64,000 bases of DNA from the NCBI GenBank assembly GCA_022494885.1, contig JAGVSM010000240.1:124001-188000 (forward strand), given 5' to 3'. Under the pieces are notes generated by a model, which saw only the letters and a list, made by a program, of their open reading frames with translations, was not told the DNA's origin and did no database searches. The translations under genes and the position numbers were made by a program. Source of the stretch: Micrasema longulum. Taxonomy: Eukaryota; Arthropoda; Insecta; Trichoptera; Brachycentridae. The number at the start of each line of letters is the position of its first letter. Positions within the stretch are counted from its first letter, which is position 1. Positions 1 to 10,785 of this stretch are shown piece after piece.

Positions 1-79
1 TTAAGGTAAATTTGGCAAGAAAAAATCATTTCTGTAATTACCCGTATTTCAAAGGTTGTAAAATATTTTCCGTATGCCT

Positions 80-310
80 GGCCTCGTGGTGTGATGGTCA
101 GCGCGTTTACCAACCATTTAAGAAGTCTCAGGTTCGATTCCCAACATGGTTGATTTCAAATATTTATTTAAAAGGGTATTTTCACACCAGAATATTTCAT
201 AGTTTCTGTAATACTGATCATCTCACCTTCGTATAGCAAAAAAATATGATCAAGATACACTGCCCTATGCACCATTAGGTGCGAAAAGGAAATGCTAATG
301 ATGATGATGT
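80..310 (+). mobile_element. SINE1, tRNA-derived, near full length
   Basis: The head (80-155) resembles a tRNA gene: an A-box-like stretch around GTGATGGTCAGCG and a B box GGTTCGATTCC. A family-specific body follows with the landmarks AAATATTTATTTAAAAGGG and TGCCCTATGCACCATTAGG, and the copy ends in an ATG/TGA-rich tail near 300. The same order of landmarks recurs on both strands through the window, which is why it is called a SINE and not a tRNA gene. Confidence 0.85.
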
Positions 311-318
311 CGATTATT

Positions 319-393
319 CCGCTTGGTGGTTAAATGGTCAGTTCGTTTGCCTACCATGCAAGACTTTTGGGTTTGATTCCAGACATGGTTGAC
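319..393 (+). mobile_element. SINE1 head fragment
   Basis: Only the tRNA-like head of SINE1 is present, diverged, with a B-box-like GGTTTGATTCCAGAC. It follows directly after the tail of the previous copy. Confidence 0.65.
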
Positions 394-1320
394 AATTTAT
401 CTTTGTACGTCCAATAAAGTCAAATTTACCTCACGCAATTCTGCCAGTGTTTGCCTCAAGCTTCCCAACGTTGAGTCATACTTGGCCAGAGCGAAAAAGT
501 ATGTACGTTAAATACCTAAAGCGCTTAGTCCGTTTCGGTGGTATCGCGGCCTTAAGGCAAGGCATCATGACTCACAACCGTAAGTCAATACGCTCCACAC
601 ATGTCTTGGAAAGAAAGCCCTATGGGAGTTTAAATAAATAAATTAAAAGAGATACCCAAAATATCAAGGCTATATAAATATTCACTTTTTTTTTACTGAA
701 TAAGCACAAAAAATTATACTTCAATTATCTAGTAATACTACGCAACACCTGAACTAAAAAAGCAGAAAATCTAATTAAAAGGGTAGAAACAGAATATAAA
801 AATCAGAACAAACAACTTTTAAATATAAAAATTGGAATATCACATTGCATCGTATTATGGTTTGTTTGTAAATATTATTGCCCGTTGCGTGGCTAAACAC
901 TCTTTCATAAAATTTATTTCAAAGTGAATCTGACCAGAAATATATGAACGTGTTTATAAACTTATCTCTCCCGCGAATGCTTTTATCTTCGTGCTAAGTT
1001 GACATCTCTAACCTCCGCCATTTTGTTTACTGGATGCGTATCGCAACACATAATAAATTATGTATGTATGTTTAAATACGCATCAGTTGACAGATTAACC
1101 ATTTGGTTTTATGGAAACAAAGTTTTAAAAATAAATACATTTCGCAGTATTTTCAGTATGTCCCAGATGTTTTCAGACTGCTTGTTAACGAAAAGGTGGA
1201 CTGTAATGGAAAAACGAATTTCGTCCAGTTTTCTAAGAGGTTAGGAATATTTGGATGAAGGATAGGAACATGTTATTTACTAAACACTTTTACCTGGTAA
1301 AAGAAGAAGTATACAAATTG
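394..1320. other. Intergenic, no gene recognised
   Basis: Short open frames here show no family resemblance, signal peptide or splice structure that I can support. The stretch 430-610 is less AT-rich than its surroundings but I cannot assign it. Confidence 0.5.
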
Positions 1321-1324
1321 GAAA

Positions 1325-1598
1325 ATTGTTTTCAAGCGTTGCCTAGTAGGTGATTTGATTCAGCCGGATGAATTTCACCCACGTGATTTCAAGGTTTCAG
1401 CTCTTTTACTTCACAAAAGTCAACAGATGGAAGAGTTGAGGAAATGTGGATGTTCAAACATGGGCAGAATGGTGAATGTTACACAGTGTGTAAAGTGGCC
1501 ACTTAAACCATGCAATGACAGGTCATAAGCCTTGTAAATGCCTGGACTTCCATATTCCTTTCTCAAAAATGTTTTCCCTCTTTGTTACAATATGATTT
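1325..1598 (-). mobile_element. FB1 repeat, reverse orientation
   Basis: Carries the FB1 landmarks in reverse order: CAGCTCTTTTACTTCACAAAA, CAACAGATGGAAGAGTTGAG, GTGTAAAGTGGCCACTTAAA and CTTCCATATTCC. The same blocks recur at 13.8, 21.3, 22.2, 26.7, 31.2, 47.7, 52.9 and 55.3 kb. No coding capacity is seen. Confidence 0.8.
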
Positions 1599-1998
1599 TA
1601 ATGTATCACGAATAGCCTATTTGTAGCTTTCATGGAGGAAGATACAAATATGTGTTTCAGCGAGTAAGTAAATGCTGCTTTTAAAGTTACCTAGTTATAT
1701 TAACTGACCGAAAAAAGATTTTAGCCGAAACTTAAACCGAATTTTTGGTTCTGTTCTAGTTTTTGTAAAAGCTGAAATCGTAACTTATTAAAATAAGTTA
1801 AAAGTCACTTCAAAATGGTCGAAATTATGCGTTTTTGTTGTTAAACTTTAAAGTTTAGTTTTTTAGTAAAGTTTAAGTTAAAGTTTAGTAAAGTTAACTC
1901 TTAAGAGTTCATTTTAATAAGTGTTAGAAAAGGGCATAAATTGAAAAAGTAAATTTGTTTATGTTTTTTGGTTGGTTTAATATATTATGCGTATCATT

Positions 1999-2246
1999 AT
2001 TCCCTTTCCGCACCTAATGGTGCATAGGGCTCTGCACTGGTACACCAATGGCAGCAATCTTTATCATTTTTATTACATGAAGGAAACATGATCAGTTTTA
2101 TGGTTAAGGTGCCAGTCCAGAGACTATGAAATATTGTAGTGTAAAAACACCTTTAAAAATAAATATTTCATCTCAACCATGTCGGGAATCGAACCCGAGA
2201 CCTCTTGTATGGCAGGCAAACGCGCTGACCACTACACCACGAGGCC
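1999..2246 (-). mobile_element. SINE1, near full length, reverse
   Basis: The order is reversed: first the tail side (CCGCACCTAATGGTGCATAGG), then the body, then a tRNA-like head with the B-box complement GGGAATCGAACCCGAGACC and the end CACCACGAGGCC. The B box is intact. Confidence 0.88.
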
Positions 2247-2794
2247 AAAAAATTATATATAACTTGTATGTAACAGTTTTTTACTAAACGCAATAGGAGT
2301 TTTAACTTGTTAACTAAAAAGGAATGCCAACAATATAAATACGAAAGATCTTGGAACTACTAACTACAGTCAACAAATCACAAAATCAGTATGGTTTATA
2401 TTTTTTTATGTTTGACGGTGGTAATACAAACGAATTATTTGAATGGATAACAATAAAATATCTGTAATTGTGATATTTTTTTTAAATAATGATGTATATT
2501 TGGGATACTTCCGTGAAAAATAAAATAACAAAACTTTTCAAAAGTCTGCTTGTAAAAACATATAAAAAATTGGTAGTGGGGAGAATCAAAAACGCCTGTC
2601 CGACGCGTGCTGATGCTAATATCAGACACATCCCGACCGCAGGTTTCGGCTGAGCCCGTGTTTCGGTCCTAACGGAAACCACGGCCGAAACTCATTTTAC
2701 TGGCCAAAACTGGCCGAAACTGAAACCAAAAGATTAGCCGGTCAATACCTTGTTGTAGTTACTCATCATTTAAAACGGAAACATTAAAAATTTC

Positions 2795-3130
2795 GAAAAT
2801 TTCGGCTCGACTGTGGAATCATCTCCCACCCACCATCAAAGATGTTACTACATTATCTCTGTTTAAATCACGTCTAAAGAAACGTCTCCTTTCTCTTCCT
2901 TAATCTCCCCTCGTTTCTTCTTTCCTCTTTTTTCTTTTTTCCCATTGAGTAATAGTTTTGATTTTAGGTAATTTATAAACAAATACGTTTATTTATACTT
3001 TTATATATCTTTAGCTTTTTAATCTTTATTTTCGTTTAAATTTGTTATGTAACTTGAATCATAAAAAAAAAAAACTATTATTTTATTGATTGATTGGAAG
3101 AAATTGCCATTTGGCAATAAGTCCCCCAAT
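2795..3130 (+). mobile_element. 3' end of a Jockey/CR1-like LINE
   Basis: A coding remnant at 2802-2903 reads SARLWNHLPP then a Lys/Arg/Leu-rich end and a stop. The RLWNxLP motif is typical of the last residues of Jockey/CR1-type reverse transcriptases. An AT-rich 3' UTR follows, ending near the block ATTGCCATTTGGCAATAAG. Near-identical tails occur at 24.02 kb and, more decayed, at 42.48 kb. The copy is strongly 5'-truncated. Confidence 0.72.
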
Positions 3131-3183
3131 GTACAAATAACATAAAAATTTTAATCACCTAAAAATTATCATCAAAGTTCCTC

Positions 3184-3480
3184 TATTCACACCCGATGGC
3201 ACCCGGGCTCTACATTGCTAATATCGTGATCATTTGTTTTATGAAGGCAAGATGTTTGATCTTACGCTTTAAGTGCCAGTTTTAAACAGTAAAATATTGC
3301 TGCGTAAAAACTACTTTTTAATATTTGAACTCGTGGACTCGCGAATCTACCACAACTCGATTCTCCGTTTTCCACGACAAGTTATTTACGACTTTAAGAA
3401 AATGGCCTGAAAATTTTATTCGATATTTTAATTAGTCGACTTAGCCAGGAATCGATCCCGAATCCAAAATATTACAGTGA
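3184..3480 (-). mobile_element. Degenerate SINE1-like/SINE2-like remnants
   Basis: The tail side of SINE1 in reverse is recognisable (CCCGATGGCACCCGGGCTC, then GATCTTACGCTTTAAGTGCC). It runs into a diverged tract with an AATCGATCCCGAA B-box-like remnant near 3450. The stretch 3335-3410 resembles the post-head part of SINE2. Confidence 0.45.
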
Positions 3481-3683
3481 AACGTGTGTTTTAAAATATT
3501 TTTTTTACGCTTTTTCCGGGAAACAAATCCGTAATTCCGGACATGTTAACCATGTAAATTACAAAGCGTAATATACGTAAGCAAGTGCAAATAATTTAGG
3601 CAGAAACCAAATATCACCAAAACCCAAGACGCAATCGAGTTTAGTTTTTCCAAGAAAAATATTATTTTAGCAGACCGATAACA

Positions 3684-3691
3684 CATATATA
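3684..3691 (+). promoter_or_regulatory. Possible TATA box of the first His/Pro-rich gene
   Basis: CATATATA lies 95 bp before the ATG at 3786, leaving room for a short 5' UTR. It is weak evidence in DNA this AT-rich; another AT-rich run just before the ATG is too close to serve. Confidence 0.25.
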
Positions 3692-3785
3692 CGAAATAAA
3701 CAATGCGCTCAAGCACAGACGGGCTAAGGAATTCATGTTTATCGGAAGTGTATAGCCGCAAAAGTTTTAAATTTTAAATATAAAA

Positions 3786-4499
3786 ATGAAGAATTTAGTG
3801 TTGTTAGTTTTGGTGGGAACGATTTGTCTTCTAAGTTTAGTAAAATGTCACCAGGATGAAGAGGATCATCAGGAAGAGGGCGGAGATCCAAGTATCGGCA
3901 CCCGTTTCGGAGGAGACTGGTACGGCAATCCTCGCTGGAGACACAGGTGGCATAATCGTGAACCTGATCACGATTGGCAAGGAAAAGACCGGCGGGGACA
4001 TCGGTATCCTGAACACCACGGCGACTGGAGCGATCATGGGTGCGGCCATGGAGGACCAGACTATCATCACGGAGGCCCGCATCACCACGGAGGACCCGAT
4101 CATCATTATTGGGGACACGATCACGGGGGACATGATCGTCACAGCAATCGCGGGGAACCCGATCATTATCCGGGATTCCAGCCACCGCAGAACCCGGGCG
4201 GACCGAATTCGGTTACTCCAAGCCCAATCCCCGATTACAAACCACCTTCGAGCCCGGGAGAATTTCCGGGAGCGCAGGACCCAGGAAGTTTCCCGGGGTC
4301 GCAGAACCCAGGCAGTTTCCCGGATTCCCAAAACCCTGGAAGTTTCCCGGGATCGCAAAACCCCGTGAACCCTATATTCCCGGGACCTGGACCAACGATA
4401 GTTCGAAGAGTTACTACGGAGAAGCCGAGAGAAGACTTGGATCCCCAAGGTGCACTTGATTTAGATGTAAGATTTGATGTTGATCAGCCCAGTAACTAA
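3786..4499 (+). CDS. Secreted His-rich/Pro-rich repeat protein, copy 1
   Basis: A single uninterrupted frame of 237 residues, not recognised as a named family. Residues 1-21 form a clear signal peptide (Lys at position 3, a Leu/Val core, likely cleavage after Cys21). An acidic stretch (24-35) and a Trp/Arg segment (40-57) follow. Residues 53-127 form a His/Gly/Asp-rich domain with about 20 histidines and the core GCGH at 85-88. From 128 the protein is Pro-rich: FQPPQNPGG, then four 9-residue repeats of type PGSFPGSQN (157-192), then NPIFPGPGP. The tail has TTEKP (210-214) and DVRFDVD. The ATG is preceded by four A residues, a good insect context, and AATAAA lies at 4551-4556. Histidine clusters suggest metal binding or pH-dependent assembly, and the repeats suggest an extended extracellular region; both are inference. 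Order, motifs and strand match the gene at 11237-12289, so the pair is a local duplication. I see no intron, but an upstream non-coding exon cannot be excluded. Confidence 0.85.
   Translation: MKNLVLLVLVGTICLLSLVKCHQDEEDHQEEGGDPSIGTRFGGDWYGNPRWRHRWHNREPDHDWQGKDRRGHRYPEHHGDWSDHGCGHGGPDYHHGGPHHHGGPDHHYWGHDHGGHDRHSNRGEPDHYPGFQPPQNPGGPNSVTPSPIPDYKPPSSPGEFPGAQDPGSFPGSQNPGSFPDSQNPGSFPGSQNPVNPIFPGPGPTIVRRVTTEKPREDLDPQGALDLDVRFDVDQPSN
4254..4361 (+). repeat. 27-bp coding minisatellite in copy 1
   Basis: Four in-frame 27-bp units encode PGEFPGAQD, PGSFPGSQN, PGSFPDSQN and PGSFPGSQN. Synonymous and non-synonymous differences between units show they are not newly copied. Confidence 0.85.
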
Positions 4500-4561
4500 A
4501 GTTATAATTCGAATTTCCGTTCCTAACAAATAATTATATTATAAAAAGATAATAAAAACTG

Positions 4562-5580
4562 TATCTTTATCTGGTTGTTTTTTTCATATTCTAAAATTAC
4601 GTCATTATTCAATATTTCTCATTTATGATACGATGATATTTGTATAATATACAGTAAACAAATTATGTTTGATTTGTGCATTATGATTTGGCAAACAATT
4701 TTAACAGAACCGAAACCGACATTTTACGATAAAAGATAAAAATATATTTCTTATTTATTTATTTCAGTGCTTGGTTCTGTGTATATTTTATTAATGAGTC
4801 TTTTCATAAAAAGTGTTTTGTTAACTAAGTAAAATAACAATAATTATACATTGATTGAGGTTTTTAACACAGATTCGAAATTAATATTTTTCCATTTGAC
4901 AGAAAGTTCCCTAAACTTAGTAGGTACTTTGAATTTGTCCGAATCGAGATGTAGTGGTTAGTGTGTTAATCATACGCAGCAAACAGACGAAGTAAAACGT
5001 AAGAAAATCAAGAAAATTGAGAAGAGGACCGCCAATACTGTATTTTCACTTCATTGATAATATACAATTATTAGTTACATTAAAATAGTGTTTACTAATA
5101 AATATAAATAAATAAATAAGACCTCTTCATTGCAAATCTAAAATTTGGTTATCAAGACGAAAATTCTTCTTTATTTACTTCTGAGTATATGATACGCTGG
5201 TTGTAATTTTGTACCAGAGATTAATAATCAATTATTGTAATGTAATGTACTTATTTAGATAGTTGTAAAAAAACTTAAACAACTGGTTATAAATTTTTAT
5301 TTATTCTTACATACAATTTTGAAGAAGTACAGCTAAATTTTGAATTTGGTATATAACAATAAGGAATATCAGTGGTTTAACAAAAAATGTATTTGTTTAT
5401 CAAGGTAAGCCTAAATTTTTTTTTGTTTATTTATGTATTTCAAAGTTTTAAAGTGTACAGAGTTTCTTTGTTTCAGGTCCCGATTGGCTAGAAAATTCCT
5501 GTGTTTAGAAAAGACCTTCTTTTTAACATGTGATTTCATTTATTTCATTAAATGATGCTTAAAAAATTCAAATAATAATA
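4562..5580. other. AT-rich intergenic DNA, nothing recognised
   Basis: Very AT-rich sequence with short simple runs. No reading frame with coding character and no repeat family known from the rest of the window was identified. Confidence 0.5.
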
Positions 5581-5945
5581 ATAACATAAAAAAAATCAAA
5601 ATAAATGTAAATTAGAAAACAATCAGGTTATAATAAAAATTGAACCATAAATATAAATTAGAAAATATACCATTAAAAGTTGAAAAATGAGACCTAATTA
5701 TCATAAATTAGAAAATATACATATAGTAATAAAAATTGAAGCATAAATATAAACTATAAAATATACCCTTAGTAATTAAGAAATGAAACATAAATATAAG
5801 TTGGAAAACATAGTTGGATAGTAATAAAAATTGAAGCTAAAATATAAATTTGAAAATATACTGATTATAATAAAAATTGAAGCACAAATATAAATTAGAG
5901 GTTATACCATTTATAATTAAAAAATAAAACGTTAGTGTAAATACT
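5580..5945. repeat. A/T-rich minisatellite, about 47-bp period
   Basis: About seven or eight imperfect tandem units share TAATAAAAATTGAAGCATAA followed by ATATAAATTAGAAAATATAC. Unit starts lie near 5632, 5675, 5725, 5772, 5820, 5866 and 5912. Spacing varies slightly because of small indels. Confidence 0.75.
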
Positions 5946-6969
5946 AGTAATACTAATTTAAAAAAAATGTAAATGACTAAACATAAAAAGTAAAAATGAC
6001 ATTTAAATAAAAACAATAAGGAAATATTTGGCAATTAAAGAAACACAATTTTTAGTCATGAAAATAATTTACAGGATATAAAAAAATATGTATCGTATTA
6101 TCATCGTTATGATTTTCAAAGTTTTGCTATTTTAAAATTACTCCACCCGTAAGGTCGCGAGTTGTCGTCGGTGATTTTAGCTGACATTAAAAAAGAGAAC
6201 CACGTACATATGAAAACACACTAAACATAGCATCTTGGAAACCGGTAATCTAGAACGATTCATAATTGATTTGCCTTTTTGAACCGCTGTTGATCTAAAC
6301 CTAAGAGGTTTTAAAGTAGTTAATTAAAATATATATATATTTCATTCATTTTGGAATTTTCACCGCGTGCGAGTAAGCATTTTTAATATCCAATATTCCG
6401 TAGCACTGAACTTCATAGTTGCTATTTTAAACATCTTGCGACTTTTCACACTATGTAAATTACAAAACTTTAGCTATCGTGATGTTGGTTTTTACAAACG
6501 GGATCCACGTTCATGGCGTGTGCGGTAAGAGGTACTGGCGAGGTAAAATATCCCCGTTCTAGCATCTAGACACCCGATGGGCCCTTCGCGTTAGTCCTGT
6601 TCATGCTGCATTAATTCACTAGATCGATATTTTTATTTCTACTGTTGAAAAAGTTTTGTTTTCTTCTAAATATAAAAAGTATTCAGATATTGTATTGTAT
6701 ACAAAAAGTACTATATAAATAAAAGTGAAATGATGGCTAAGTGTGATATGTCACTTTTTATACGTTTGGAAGGAAAAAAATTTTAAAGTTTGATAGGATC
6801 TGAAAAATTAGAATTTTAGTTTACAAGCCTAATTCTAATGTCCGTAGATACATTGAACATTTGTTTTTCAACGTTTTTTTTCACAAAATTCTGAAAAAAA
6901 AAAAAAAAATCCCAGACTTTCCTGACATTTATATTTTACCATCTAAAACAAAGACCTCAAAACAAGATG
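5946..6969. other. Intergenic, no gene recognised
   Basis: AT-rich with a slightly GC-richer patch at 6480-6620. No coding or repeat match was found within the window. Confidence 0.45.
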
Positions 6970-7600
6970 TGTTTTTTTTATTTAGTTCTATGATTAACAT
7001 AGTCTAATATATATTTACAACACAATATTTACATCTATACTTATTCTAACATTATTTATCACTATTATACACTTAAAATCCTAATTTATAATATTCACTG
7101 TTTCATATGTACAGTTTCATTAATTATATTTACTATTTACACTATATATTACCTAATATTTTTCACATATGTACTTTTAACATTTAATTTTAAATATATT
7201 TACATTTATTTCATTTTTTATGCTTTCTGGCATTTCCTCAAATAATTGTATTCCCTTGTACATAAGGCAGTTCTGGGACATTGCTTTTTTCTTTTCCAGA
7301 CTTATATTTTTAGATCCTCTTGTTGCATAGTTATGAAAGAACTCATTATTATTTAGTTTATTTTGAAAATATCTCGGAACCATTCCTTTAATAATTTTGT
7401 TTATTTCATTAGCAACATTGAATTTGATTATTTGATCAATTGTCATGATATCTAGAAGTTGAATCATTTTTTAAACTTTTGTTTGACTTCCACATCTTAA
7501 TATTATCCTCATCGCTTTGTTTTGTATTATTTGGAGTCTCTTTAGATCTCCTTCATTACTTTAATATAAAATACTGGAGCAATAATCAATGTGGGGAACG
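6970..7600 (-). mobile_element. 5'-truncated Jockey/CR1-like LINE
   Basis: Reading the minus strand from 7600, the translation gives VPHIDYCSSILY, a stop, then GDLKRLQIIQNKAMR. A further stop is followed by the open stretch 7467-7177 that begins MIQLLDIMTIDQ. PHxDYCSS and RLQxxQNxAMR are classic motifs of the C-terminal part of Jockey/CR1-type reverse transcriptases. Stops after ILY and after the QTKV segment show it is dead. The 3' UTR runs to a T-rich start near 6970, the complement of a poly(A) tail. A second copy of the same element lies at 14775-15312 on the + strand. Confidence 0.85.
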
Positions 7601-7627
7601 TTAATACTTTTAAATATCAGCAGAGAG

Positions 7628-8000
7628 GTTTGACATACCATATTTAGCAATTTTTCAACAGGCATGACATATCATCTTTATAAATAGATAATACATCATA
7701 TTTTGCAATCTAAAACAAGGACGACTTTGACATATCATAAATGTGTTTAACATATAAATTGGCAACCATTTCTAAAGATGGTATGTAACGTCTGTTGTCT
7801 TGTCATGTTTGTTGTTAAGTTACATATCTCAATTTGCCATCTTTGGAAGTAAAAAATAGACATATTATGAAGTGACACGGATAATATTCTCGAACCCTAT
7901 TAAACGAAGACATGCCATATTTTGCCAGATTGGAGATCTCATCGAGACGAATCCAGTTATATAACTCAATATACCCAAAAAAGGAACATGTCATATTTGA
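7628..8000. repeat. Irregular array of a GACATATCAT-like motif
   Basis: The word GACATATCAT or close variants, often followed by ATTTTGC, recurs at about 7632, 7668, 7692, 7729, 7910 and 7988. Spacing is uneven, so it is not a simple tandem array. Confidence 0.45.
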
Positions 8001-9014
8001 CTATCTTTTAACTAGATTAATAGTTTTATTTTAAATTAATGAACGGCCGGAAAATAATAAGAAATTTATCACGTAAAACAAAAGACAGGCAGCGGGAACA
8101 AATAACCGAAAAATAAATATTTTTTGTAATAAAAAACACTAACATAAAAGCGTATGTATTTTATTGAATCCAACCTATTTTCTGAATAAATTAATTTTGA
8201 CATGTTGTCAAAATTTATTTAAAAAAAAGGTTTAATTAAAAAAATCACGCCACATAAGTAAAAAAAGTTAAACCTTTAAAAAATGGCTTCGGGTGAAAAA
8301 CAGTGTAAAGAAAAAATTACCATTATTCGATTACACATAATTTACGAAAGTTTATATTATCCTCAGATACAATATTCATAAAATATATTCGCGAATATCG
8401 CTATTTCATTTTCTATCGAAACTCAACGGGGCCTTGGTTTTACAATTTATTCAATCGTTCTGAGGTGGCCAAATTTTTTAAAAGTCTATTTAAAATATGA
8501 GAGACAAATAAATAAATTTTGTAGTCGAATTAAATTCTGACATAATTGTCAGTTTTGAAAACAAACGGCTAGATGCAGACATTATGTGGCTAGATTATGC
8601 CATAGTGAATGACATACTGTGGCTAGTATATAAGTGTATCTAGCCGTAAAAATGTAGCCACTATAAAAAATAAATTTGTTTATTTTATTTTTTTTATCTG
8701 TTTTACTATCTTCCTGAGTGTACGTATCGAGAAATAAAAAAAACCGCCTTTTTAATCGCTCGGTAGATAAGTACAGACGATTGTTAAGCATACCGTCTTG
8801 GTAATTATCAAAAATCATACAAGAATCATGTTCAAGCAAGCATTTTTTGCTTGAATTAATATTTGTAATCGCTTTGAAGTGGCTACTTTTTATCACAGAA
8901 GCCTATTTAAAATATAAATGATAACTATTTTAAATTAAAATAAAGTAAGGTACTCGGACTAAATTTTCGGGGTCATTCATTGGTTGGATTCGATCATATT
9001 ACGTCGAGATGACA
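8001..9014. other. Intergenic, no gene recognised
   Basis: AT-rich. The 104-codon open frame on the minus strand at 8582-8896 has no supporting motif and is treated as chance. Confidence 0.45.
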
Positions 9015-9085
9015 AGTCGGTAGAACATACCGAGGTAGATAGAGGTAGGAGAGAAGTTAAGCATACCACCTCGGTATGTACCGAT
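9015..9085. repeat. Hairpin-forming inverted repeat
   Basis: ACATACCGAGGT (9025-9036) pairs exactly with ACCTCGGTATGT (9068-9079). The outer TCGGTA/TACCGA extends the pairing with a small bulge. It lies just before the end of the reverse-strand LINE that begins near 9093. Confidence 0.6.
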
Positions 9086-9092
9086 GAAGATA

Positions 9093-9710
9093 GCCTTTAT
9101 TTATTTATTAATTTACACGCCCTACGGGCTTTTACATATATTAGAAATTACATTCAAGTGTAGCAGTGAAACATAAGTATGTAAATTTAGTTAAAATTAA
9201 AGATAACATAAGAAAAACTAAAAGATACAATAACAAGTAAAAATAAGGAAATGTACCAACATAGGTATATGGGCACATAGAAAAGTATTTAATAAATTTA
9301 CAGATGAAAACATACACACATACATACACATGCATATGCATACATACACACACATCTACATACATGCATGTACATATATATACATACACATACACATACA
9401 TGCACATACATACACACACACATACATATACATATATATAAGTTTATACATTATTATAGAGATACATGAGAAAAAAATAGTAAATAAAGAACAATATTAA
9501 GAAATTTTATACAAATTAATTTATAACCTTTTGAATACTTAACCTATATTTATATAAAGACAGACGAAATATATTAACTTCACCATACTCGTTACCTAGC
9601 CGGTGTAGTCTAGGTATTGGTGAATTGTAACAATAATTGTGACTGCCAGGACATTAAAAAAATAACGTTAGCTGCCGAGTATTTCGAACAGGTACTTTTA
9701 AGCTGATAAC
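9093..9710 (-). mobile_element. LINE A, 3' portion (outer element of a nest)
   Basis: The T-rich start (TTTATTTATTTATTAATT) is the complement of its 3' tail and is followed by ACACGCCCTACGGGC. The coding end near 9535-9700 matches the copy at 18165-18735, which reads on the minus strand SRLHRLGNEYG and then a final KVIN. The coding part stops at 9710, where LINE B is inserted, and resumes at 10411. Confidence 0.85.
9308..9440. repeat. (CATA/CACA)n microsatellite
   Basis: About 130 bp of ACATACAC-type repeats inside the 3' UTR of LINE A. The sister copy of the same LINE at 18385-18415 has only a short version, so the array grew after insertion or was inherited at a different length. Confidence 0.85.
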
Positions 9711-10410
9711 ATTATGGTCACATTATTATGGTAACATTATTATGGTCACCTTATCAAATCATTTTCTCAGATTCTATTGAGAGAATTCAGAATAAATTTC
9801 TTAGATATATTAATTTTAAGATGGGTTTTTCTACTAATCAATTAAATTATAACAAAATTTTAGACTCTCTTAAATTAACTAAATTGCAAGAACGAAGAAC
9901 ATCGACCGATCTTATGACTTTATATAAAATAATAAAACCAATGTTTGATACCCCTGATCTACTGAAATTGATTTCATTCTATGTACCACCTAGATTAAGC
10001 AGAACATCTACAATATTTTATTGTCAAAATTCTCGAACGGTAGCTCAATATTACTCACCTATTGTTAGATTACAGAATACCGGGAATGAATATGCATCAC
10101 ATTTTGATATATTTAGTTTATCTCTGCCTAACTTAAAAAATAAAGTGACCAACATATTTTTATCAAAAAGAGCAAATCATCTTCAGAAGATTGGGTTAGA
10201 ATAGTTATAATTTGATTGATTAATGTATTTTGTTATTGTATAATTTCTTTAAAATATGTATGTATTTCAAGTAATTAATAATGTGTATAGTACGAGTATA
10301 TTAATATTTCATACTCGATTTTTTTATTTTTAATCTTTTTATTTCTAAGCACTCTTTATACCACATATATGTAAATGGCAGAAATGCCGTATATAAATAA
10401 ATAAATAAAC
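9711..10410 (+). mobile_element. LINE B, nested in LINE A
   Basis: A 5'-truncated Jockey/CR1-like LINE in the opposite orientation to its host. The open part 9728-10204 (158 residues) contains WSPYQ, IERIQNKFLRYINF and KLQERRTSTDLMTLYKI, all typical of the C-terminal reverse transcriptase region, and ends in NIFLSKR. The 3' UTR ends with GGCAGAAATGCCGTAT and AAATAAATAAATAA. At the 5' junction a 14-bp word (CATTATTATGGTCA) is present in two full copies and one partial copy. The start at 9728 is not native. Confidence 0.85.
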
Positions 10411-10785
10411 ACTAGTAAATTCCGGGTCGTCTAATACGCCATTTGCTATTTTATATAAATTTAATAAATCATTTATAATTCTTCTTTTACAAAGAGTTGA
10501 AATATTTACTGTACATAATAAATTATCGTAATCAATATTTTCAGTGGGTATATTAAGTTTGTAATTGATGAATCTAAGGAATTTACGTTGTACTCTTTCT
10601 AACTTTAAAATATGAACATTGTAATAGGGGGACCAAATTGTTGAATAGAATTCTAAATTACTTATAACTAAGGCAGTAAATAGCACTTTGAGGGTAGTGA
10701 TGGAATTAAAATCCTTTACAGTTCGCTGCAAATATCCAAGACATTTCATCGCCTTATTAGTGATGGTATCAATTATAATCACGTT
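10411..10785 (-). mobile_element. LINE A, 5' remainder of the copy split by LINE B
   Basis: The minus-strand translation from 10782 gives KAMKCLGYLQRTVKDF, ISNLEFYSTIWSPYY, LERVQRKFLRFINYKL and RRIINDLLNLYKIANGVL. These are reverse transcriptase C-terminal motifs. The reading ends where CACTAGTAAATTCC meets the LINE B tail. At 18.69 kb the same stretch is continuous (GATAACACTAGTTAATTCC), which proves the split. Confidence 0.85.

Noticed and set aside
447..1244. Small frames at 447-641 and 999-1244 as genes.
   Set aside because: No signal peptide, domain, codon bias or splice support.
3739..4448. Long open frames in other frames of the first secreted-protein gene (148, 203 and 170 residues).
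   Set aside because: They overlap the repeat-rich, GC-richer coding sequence, lack signal peptides or domains, and are expected shadows of low-complexity repeats.
8582..8896. 104-residue minus-strand frame.
   Set aside because: No motif, no homologous repeat in the window and AT-driven composition.
9141..9419. 92-residue Cys/Val/Tyr repeat frame on the minus strand.
   Set aside because: It is a translated CATA/CACA microsatellite inside a LINE UTR.
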